Below, piece by piece: positions 4,102 through 7,143 of a stretch of 7,143 nt of DNA. How positions within the stretch are numbered: position 1 is the first letter of the stretch; every line of letters begins with the position of its first letter. Source of the DNA: Candidatus Pacearchaeota archaeon. Its GTDB lineage: Archaea > Nanoarchaeota > Nanoarchaeia > Pacearchaeales > GW2011-AR1. The notes under the pieces are model-generated. The model saw only the letters and a program-made list of their open reading frames with translations. It did no database searches and was not told where the DNA came from. Made by a program: the position numbers and the translations under genes. The DNA lies in the NCBI GenBank assembly GCA_002690445.1, contig NZER01000193.1, positions 1-7,143 of the forward strand, written 5' to 3'.

Positions 4102-4143
4102 GGAGAAGCGCGCGCCAAAAGAGGATGTCTTGCGCGCTTCTCC
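4102..4143 (+). other. 12-bp perfect hairpin between two genes, no T-tract
   Basis: GGAGAAGCGCGC (4102-4113) pairs exactly with GCGCGCTTCTCC (4132-4143) around an 18-nt loop. No T-run follows (TTAGTACCGC), so transcription may continue to the 81-aa gene. The loop contains GAGGATG, which opens an 11-codon frame ending 11 nt before ATG 4172. It may be a processing or mRNA-stability element. Confidence 0.65.
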
Positions 4144-4171
4144 TTAGTACCGCAAACTAGGAAAAAACAAA

Positions 4172-4417
4172 ATGAGCAAAACAAAAGATTATTTCGATTG
4201 CAACAATCTTTGCCCGTACGACTGGCGCAACTGGCATGCGCCTTGGCAAATCGCTTGCGGTGGTACTGAGATACCTTGTCAAGTACTTGGCAAATGGTAT
4301 ATAATGGTATTGAATCTAAAAGAGAATATATATTATTATTATTGCTTTAATGAAGATATATTTAAAACTGAAAAAGAATTCGAAGATATTAAAAATAGCG
4401 AAATTCTTGTTTTATAA
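4172..4417 (+). CDS. Hypothetical 81-aa protein with Cys/Trp-rich N-terminus
   Basis: Not recognised. The N-terminal half has four Cys (FDCNNLCPYDW, WQIACGG, IPCQV) and several Trp, which could bind a metal or form disulfides. The C-terminal half (from about residue 45) changes to low-complexity Ile/Tyr/Lys/Glu sequence (ENIYYYYCFNEDIFKTEKEFEDIKN), and the DNA becomes very AT-rich at about 4310. This internal change in base use could mean a fusion or frame extension into AT-rich sequence. Upstream is AGGAAAAAACAAA, at best a weak SD. No separate promoter is apparent, so it is probably co-transcribed with the 62-aa gene. Confidence 0.6.
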   Translation: MSKTKDYFDCNNLCPYDWRNWHAPWQIACGGTEIPCQVLGKWYIMVLNLKENIYYYYCFNEDIFKTEKEFEDIKNSEILVL

Positions 4418-4419
4418 TT

Positions 4420-4533
4420 AATAGAATAAAAAAAATACAATAGAATAAAAAAGAATTTAAAAATACAAAAGAAGAAAAAAGAATTTAAAAATACAATAGA
4501 ATAAAAAAAATACAATAGAACCAAAAAAATAGG
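4420..4533 (+). repeat. A-rich tandem repeat tract in A-B-B-A-A order
   Basis: AATAGAATAAAAAAAATAC occurs at 4420-4438 and 4495-4513, with a variant at 4514-4533. Between them, two 28-bp units (4439-4466, 4467-4494) share AAAAAAGAATTTAAAAATAC. All units end in ATAC or ATAG. No coding is seen. It lies between the 81-aa and 33-aa genes on the same strand. Confidence 0.75.
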
Positions 4534-4541
4534 AAAAAATA

Positions 4542-4643
4542 ATGTATATAATAACTGGCGCGGTATTCTTGGCTATTGTTTTAACTATAGCCTACGACAA
4601 ACTAACAGAACCAAAAGAACGAAAGGAGAATCTTTGGAAGTAA
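4542..4643 (+). CDS. 33-aa single-pass membrane mini-protein
   Basis: A short frame of hydrophobic residues 2-17 (YIITGAVFLAIVLTIA) followed by a charged tail (YDKLTEPKERKENLWK), the layout of a small single-pass membrane protein with a cytoplasmic Lys/Glu tail. AGGA lies 8 nt before the ATG, one of the few usable SDs here. Local GC rises sharply at the ATG after the A-rich tract, supporting coding. Its stop TAA overlaps the next ATG (TAATG), so the two are probably translated together. Function unknown; phage holin, spanin or stress-type small membrane proteins are possibilities. Confidence 0.55.
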   Translation: MYIITGAVFLAIVLTIAYDKLTEPKERKENLWK

Positions 4644-4699
4644 TGTTTTTCCTACTCGCAACCTTATTCTTAGTGCTTGGGATGATTTGCCTTCCCTAG
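4643..4699 (+). CDS. 18-aa hydrophobic mini-protein MFFLLATLFLVLGMICLP
   Basis: The ATG shares its A with the TAA of the 33-aa gene, a coupling arrangement. AAAGGAG at 4622-4628 lies upstream but 14 nt away. The peptide is hydrophobic throughout and ends Cys-Leu-Pro. Its length, MxFLL start and Leu-Pro end parallel the 18-aa frame after DUF932 (2104-2160), although the two nucleotide sequences are not clearly alike. Confidence 0.45.
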   Translation: MFFLLATLFLVLGMICLP

Positions 4700-4703
4700 T
4701 CGC

Positions 4704-4731
4704 TTATTAGCTTAACTTATAAGAGTATTAG
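4704..4731 (+). promoter_or_regulatory. Paired TTATTAG/GTATTAG motif before the 56-aa gene
   Basis: TTATTAG (4704-4710) and GTATTAG (4725-4731) begin 21 bp apart. The right half is 76 bp from ATG 4801, against 77 bp in the units at 3333 and 3894. No terminator separates it from the 18-aa gene upstream. Confidence 0.45.
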
Positions 4732-4744
4732 CTAGACAAGTTTT

Positions 4745-4793
4745 TAATTAAATTTAATTATTTTTCTTGCAAAACGAAACTTCCTAAAGTAAT
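4745..4793 (+). promoter_or_regulatory. Weak promoter region with a 16-bp palindrome
   Basis: TAATTAAATTTAATTA (4745-4760) is a perfect palindrome. It is followed by CTTGCA (4766-4771), a 16-nt spacer and AGTAAT (4788-4793, 4 of 6 matches to TATAAT), 13 nt from ATG 4801. The boxes are poor, but the geometry is that of the other units. Confidence 0.35.
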
Positions 4794-4800
4794 GTTATAG

Positions 4801-4860
4801 ATGATGGCGCAAGCTGTCATTCGTTCATTGACAAAAACACAAAAGGAAGGAAGCAATTAG
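4801..4860 (+). CDS. Possible 19-aa leader peptide
   Basis: ATG at the predicted transcription start opens 19 codons (MMAQAVIRSLTKTQKEGSN) ending 2 nt before the ATG of the 56-aa gene. The frame's last codons contain AAGGAAGGAAG, which can serve as the SD of the next gene. Position is the only support; there is no sequence family. Confidence 0.35.
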   Translation: MMAQAVIRSLTKTQKEGSN

Positions 4861-4862
4861 CT

Positions 4863-5033
4863 ATGGATAAGAAAATCAAAGAGCTAGAGACGCGCATCAA
4901 AAAGCTAGAATACGTTCTTGGCGTATTCTTAAATCTCAAAGAACCGAGTTGTCGGCATTTGGGGCGAATCCTCGACAAGACTCCAAAAGAGTATAAAGCT
5001 TGGAACAAAGACTTTCGAAAGGAAGTTGCATAA
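4863..5033 (+). CDS. Hypothetical 56-aa charged protein
   Basis: Not recognised. The start ATG follows an SD-like AAGGAAGG about 10 nt upstream. Residues 1-18 form a Lys/Glu heptad-like helix (MDKKIKELETRIKKLEYVL), probably a short coiled coil. They are followed by a hydrophobic stretch (GVFLNLKEP), one Cys-His (SCRHLG) and a basic C-terminus (KEYKAWNKDFRKEVA). A strong terminator starts 7 nt after the stop, marking the 3' end of the unit. The opposite-strand frame over 4817-5008 is a shadow. Confidence 0.65.
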   Translation: MDKKIKELETRIKKLEYVLGVFLNLKEPSCRHLGRILDKTPKEYKAWNKDFRKEVA

Positions 5034-5040
5034 TCCTAAG

Positions 5041-5074
5041 AAAAAGCACGTCATGCGCGACGTGCTTTTTTTTT
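5041..5074 (+). terminator. Strong intrinsic terminator after the 56-aa gene
   Basis: AAAAAGCACGTC (5041-5052) pairs perfectly over 12 bp with GACGTGCTTTTT (5059-5070) around a 6-nt loop; the T-run continues to 5074. The flanking A-run could also let it act in the reverse direction. Confidence 0.92.
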
Positions 5075-5094
5075 ACTTTTTTTTCATTTAGCTA

Positions 5095-5122
5095 TTGACG
5101 GCTTCTTTTTCTTTCTCATTAT
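5095..5122 (+). promoter_or_regulatory. Promoter of the 183-aa gene
   Basis: TTGACG (5095-5100), 16-nt spacer, CATTAT (5117-5122), inside the same ATTTAGCTATTGAC...TCTCATTATGG frame as the promoter at 366. The predicted start at about 5130 gives a leader of about 32 nt, so this unit is not leaderless. No TTATTAG pair or AAATA array precedes it. Confidence 0.65.
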
Positions 5123-5161
5123 GGAGTTTGTTCTACTACTAAAACCTAAGACTAAAAGATT

Positions 5162-5713
5162 ATGAAAAAACTACTAAACAAAATTCTTCAAGCTTTCGGG
5201 CTTGTTTTGCTTTCGGTTAATCGCTCTTTATCTAGAGAGCTAAAAGCCGAGCGCGATGCCGTAGCGATGAACCTTGCCGAGTATGCAACGGCAAGCGACA
5301 ACTTGCGGCACATCATCAAAACCTTGTCGGCTCGCATCCAGTACAGCGAAGCTTCCGAGAAAACCTTGAAGCATGAACTTGAAGAAGCGAAGCAACAAGT
5401 TGCAGTCCGCCAAGCTGACCTTGAAACTTACTTCAACGAAGCTAAGGCGCTCGACCAAAACTTGCGACAAATGGAAAGCCAGTATCGCGCACAAGTCCGA
5501 CAAACCGATTGCTTCCGTAAAGAGCTACAGCGCGAGCGCGAGGACTTTATAAAAGCAAAGAAGGGCTTGACCGCTGACAAGCCGCAAGGCATCGTTTTCG
5601 GCAAGCTAGGTTCTAACAACTGGCGCAAGAATCTGCGGACTCTTTCGACTAGCGCGCGGCAAGCCGAAATCGAAAGAAAGCTAAACGAATACGGATTACT
5701 GAAAACCTTGTGA
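5162..5713 (+). CDS. 183-aa coiled-coil protein with hydrophobic N-terminus
   Basis: Not recognised by family. Residues 1-20 are a basic-hydrophobic segment (MKKLLNKILQAFGLVLLSV), perhaps a membrane anchor or amphipathic helix. From about 24 to 135 the sequence is nearly continuous charged helix with heptad-like Leu/Ala spacing (LSRELKAERDAVAMNLAEYA, LKHELEEAKQQVAVRQADLE, FRKELQREREDFIKAKK), a long coiled coil. The C-terminal 45 residues (PQGIVFGKLGSNNWRKNLRT, then ARQAEIERKLNEYGLLKTL) look like a small separate segment. GC and codon use match DUF932. There is no SD. The upstream in-frame TGA at 5163 closes a 14-codon frame from ATG 5121 that overlaps as ATGA. A double stop (TGATAA) and a terminator follow. 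Scaffold-like, spanin-like or membrane-tethering roles are all compatible. Confidence 0.75.
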   Translation: MKKLLNKILQAFGLVLLSVNRSLSRELKAERDAVAMNLAEYATASDNLRHIIKTLSARIQYSEASEKTLKHELEEAKQQVAVRQADLETYFNEAKALDQNLRQMESQYRAQVRQTDCFRKELQREREDFIKAKKGLTADKPQGIVFGKLGSNNWRKNLRTLSTSARQAEIERKLNEYGLLKTL

Positions 5714-5736
5714 TAAAGTAGAACAAAACCAAAACG

Positions 5737-5769
5737 AAAGAAGCGCATCGCAAGGTGCGCTTCTTTTTT
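5737..5769 (+). terminator. Intrinsic terminator of the 183-aa gene
   Basis: AAAGAAGCGCA (5737-5747) pairs with TGCGCTTCTTT (5756-5766) over 11 bp around an 8-nt loop, with the T-run continuing to 5769. It is the last such element before the change in composition. Confidence 0.9.
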
Positions 5770-6054
5770 ATATATTTATTTGGTTGCAAAAAACATTTTA
5801 ATTCCAGAAAACAAAAAAGGTTCGTCCAAATATGCGAGACACCCACCCCATTAATCAGAAGAAAATGTTTTTTGTGTTTATTGTGAGCAGCGCGGGGGCC
5901 CTATTTTCAATATCGCAGATTAAACAACACATTATAATATAGGGGGTAATTGCAAATCATAAGAAAACGTATGTTATTGAGCTTGCGCGTGTATATATAT
6001 ATTAGCAGGAAGATATTTGTCCGAGAGGAAGAGGGGGTATTAATTTAAAAGTAG
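5770..6054 (+). other. Region of unclear content with a degenerate repeat copy
   Basis: About 285 nt without a firm gene. It contains GGGGGCCC (5894-5901), a TATAAT (5933-5938) without a convincing -35, and an alternating TA tract (5992-6000). The first, decayed copy of a repeat (5949-6021) also lies here, whose translation around 6004 reads SRKIFV. A 25-codon hydrophobic frame opens at ATG 5865 (MFFVFIVSSAGALF...) and stops at 5942; it lacks an SD and is only a possibility. The arrays and promoters of the left part are absent. Confidence 0.45.
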
Positions 6055-6150
6055 TGGAATGTATACAACGAGGACTTGATTGCAAAAGCAAAAAAAATCG
6101 GCGCCTATTATTTTGAAAAAGGTTTTTTATATAGCAGGAAGATATTTGTC
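6004..6150 (+). repeat. Direct repeat AGCAGGAAGATATTTGTC, 129 bp apart
   Basis: An exact 18-bp match at 6004-6021 and 6133-6150. Weaker similarity extends upstream to ATTGCAAA (5949 and 6079) and downstream to GAAGAGG and a GTNTAAT segment. In one frame both copies read (I/Y)SRKIFV followed by Glu-rich residues. Confidence 0.8.
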
Positions 6151-6171
6151 GGACATGAAGAGGATGTGTAA
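6055..6171 (+). pseudogene. 38-codon coding-like fragment without a proper start
   Basis: Between TAG (6052) and TAA (6169) the frame reads WNVYNEDLIAKAKK, IGAYYFEKGFLYSRK and IFVGHEEDV, a mixed, globular-looking composition unlike the surrounding low-complexity DNA. The only start inside is TTG 6076. The related copy at 5949-6048 reads IANHKKTYVIELARVYIY in one frame, then meets a stop in the TA tract; SRKIFV continues in another frame. The pattern suggests the 3' end of a gene duplicated and decayed by frameshift. It could instead be an untranslated regulatory repeat. Confidence 0.4.
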
Positions 6172-6179
6172 TATAATAT

Positions 6180-6413
6180 ATGGTTGATAAAAGTTTGTTG
6201 CATTTTGTAGTTTTTATATGTTTAATGATGGGTTATTGGTTGTATGAGCAATCGAATCATATAGATAAATTGCATAATACAATGAATAAAGCGGCGGAAA
6301 CAATAATAAGGCAAAATGACGCGATAGAAGCTCAGGCTTTATATATTAAATTGCTTGAGATGAGATTACAAGGCGAATATAGTCCTTATTCAGATCCTAA
6401 TAATCAGATTTAA
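6180..6413 (+). CDS. 77-aa single-pass membrane protein with helical tail
   Basis: No family recognised. The N-terminus MVDKSLLHFVVFICLMMGYWLY has a strong hydrophobic segment (residues 6-22) after one Lys, as in a signal anchor. A polar helical region (about 28-64: HIDKLHNTMNKAAETIIRQN, ALYIKLLEMRLQG) follows, then a short Pro/Ser tail. The topology, a membrane anchor with an alpha-helical extramembrane arm, resembles phage inner-membrane spanins or other small membrane proteins, without specific evidence. GAGG lies about 15 nt upstream, too far for a good SD, and TATAAT (6172-6177) lies just before the ATG. Codons are clearly more AT-rich than in the DUF932 and 183-aa genes. The gene contains the first GATC of the window (6393). 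Confidence 0.6.
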   Translation: MVDKSLLHFVVFICLMMGYWLYEQSNHIDKLHNTMNKAAETIIRQNDAIEAQALYIKLLEMRLQGEYSPYSDPNNQI

Positions 6414-6503
6414 GAGTTAACGCTCTAATGTTTTCTTTATATCTTTTATTTCTTTCCTAACGTTTTGCAATTCTCTATATATAAGAAGGAGAATGAAAGG
6501 TAT

Positions 6504-6546
6504 TTGGCAAATAGCTATAGGCCAATAAAAAAATTTTTTTAATTTT
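6504..6546. terminator. Possible terminator between converging genes
   Basis: TTGGC (6504-6508) can pair with GCCAA (6521-6525), followed by AAAAAAATTTTTTT (6527-6540) and more T. The A/T palindrome lies between the plus-strand 77-aa gene and the minus-strand sulfotransferase, where a two-way terminator is expected. The stem is short, so the call is weak. The remainder of 6414-6568 shows nothing else clear. Confidence 0.35.
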
Positions 6547-6568
6547 TTCACGGTATATATAGTTACAC

Positions 6569-7143
6569 TTAGAACTCATAAGGGAAGAGAGATAAATCGG
6601 CGCTAAACCTGTTTCTTATTATATTTTTTGTTTCTTCGTCGTAGTATTTAGAATAATGTTTTTTAATTATTCCTCTGTCTTTGGAGGTATTCTTTTTTGG
6701 TAATTTTTTATATTTGGTATTTGTCTTTTCGCAAATTCTTTTCATATCTTCGTCTAATGTTTCGACTTTGCCTATATAATTAAGATCTATATTTTTATTA
6801 TTGTTTAGAAAATCTAAAATAGATAACGGGTCTTTATTGGTCCAATTTGTTTTATCTACGTTTTTCCAATGATTTTGCATTCCTTCTTTAACCCAGTTCT
6901 GGAAGCCTTGTATGTTTTTAGGCTCATAGAGGGGGTTATTATGGTAGAAATACCATGAGACCATTCTATCCCATGGATTACGAATTACAGTGAATTTAAA
7001 GCACGACTCTAAAAAGTCTTCTGAATAAGAATCAGCATATGTTTGTAATGTTTCGTGTCTCAATCCTTTCCAGTCAAAAAATCCCTCAATACTTACCCCT
7101 GCGCATTTAGGAATATGAATGAATAATATTTTTTTATCTTTGA
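6569..7143 (-). CDS. Sulfotransferase family protein (Sulfotransfer_2-like), 5' end beyond window
   Basis: The only minus-strand gene. The frame is open to the window edge, giving 190 visible residues; a TTG at 7063 is an internal codon, not the start. Near the visible N-terminus is KKILFIHIPKCAGVSIEGFF, the 5'-phosphosulfate-binding loop (IPKCAGxS) of PAPS-dependent sulfotransferases. About 35 residues later comes FTVIRNPWDRMVSWYFY, the 3'-phosphate-binding motif (RNPxxRxxS). Their order and spacing fit the Sulfotransfer_2 family, which transfers sulfate from PAPS to carbohydrate hydroxyls. The C-terminus ends with an IIKKHYSKYYDEETKNIIRN helix and SADLSLFPYEF, also typical of the family ('F..D...FgY.F'). 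Probably only a few N-terminal residues are missing. It is AT-rich and contains a GATC. In a phage it might modify a host or virion glycan; the substrate is unknown. Confidence 0.9.
   Translation of the reverse strand, partial: KDKKILFIHIPKCAGVSIEGFFDWKGLRHETLQTYADSYSEDFLESCFKFTVIRNPWDRMVSWYFYHNNPLYEPKNIQGFQNWVKEGMQNHWKNVDKTNWTNKDPLSILDFLNNNKNIDLNYIGKVETLDEDMKRICEKTNTKYKKLPKKNTSKDRGIIKKHYSKYYDEETKNIIRNRFSADLSLFPYEF

Noticed and set aside
4817..5008. Minus-strand 63-aa frame
   Set aside because: Antisense shadow of the 56-aa plus-strand gene, which has an SD-like site and a terminator directly after it.
5121..5165. 14-codon frame MEFVLLLKPKTKRL overlapping the 183-aa gene start as ATGA
   Set aside because: Its ATG overlaps the CATTAT -10 box, so it would lie upstream of the transcription start. 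Kept only as a weak possibility if another promoter reads through.
5240..5846. Three overlapping minus-strand frames
   Set aside because: Antisense shadows of the coiled-coil gene; the flanking promoter and the terminator T-run are both in plus orientation.
6490..6525. 11-codon frame after AAGGAG at about 6486
   Set aside because: The SD-like string is one base from the ATG, too close to work, and the frame runs into the putative terminator hairpin.

Overview
This window looks like part of a tailed-phage (or phage-plasmid) genome of a bacterium, though no structural, replication or packaging gene is present to prove it. The support is a DUF932 (phage/plasmid-like TIGR03299) protein, a crowd of very small unrecognised genes, intrinsic terminators and sigma70-like promoters. 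GATC is absent over the first 6.39 kb, as in genomes under restriction pressure. Shine-Dalgarno (SD) sequences are scarce. The host cannot be named from this sequence.

Positions 1-5770 are all plus-strand and are built from repeated transcription units. Each unit tends to run: hairpin or terminator, a TAAA/AAATAAATA array, a pyrimidine-rich tract, a paired TTATTAG...TATTAG motif, a promoter with a 16-nt spacer, then a small gene. The units are: a 94-aa gene (401-685); DUF932 plus an 18-aa hydrophobic peptide (1081-2160); a 142-aa acidic protein (2565-2993); a 78-aa Glu-rich protein (3333-3569); a likely operon of 62, 81, 33 and 18 aa (3894-4699); a 56-aa protein (4863-5033); and a 183-aa coiled-coil protein (5162-5713). 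At 401, 3333 and 3894 the ATG lies exactly 13 nt after the first base of a CATTAT-like -10 box, which places the start codon at the predicted transcription start, so these mRNAs are probably leaderless.

Positions 5770-7143 differ. They are more AT-rich and lack the arrays and paired motifs. They hold a duplicated, decayed coding fragment (5949-6171), a small membrane protein (6180-6413) and, on the minus strand, a sulfotransferase whose 5' end lies beyond position 7143. Both GATC sites of the window are here (6393 and 6784). The stretch may be a separately acquired segment.

Only the DUF932 and sulfotransferase calls rest on recognised families. The left part may be a regulon of small accessory or early (host-interaction) genes sharing one activator and one promoter type; that is inference from repeated DNA elements, not from protein homology.
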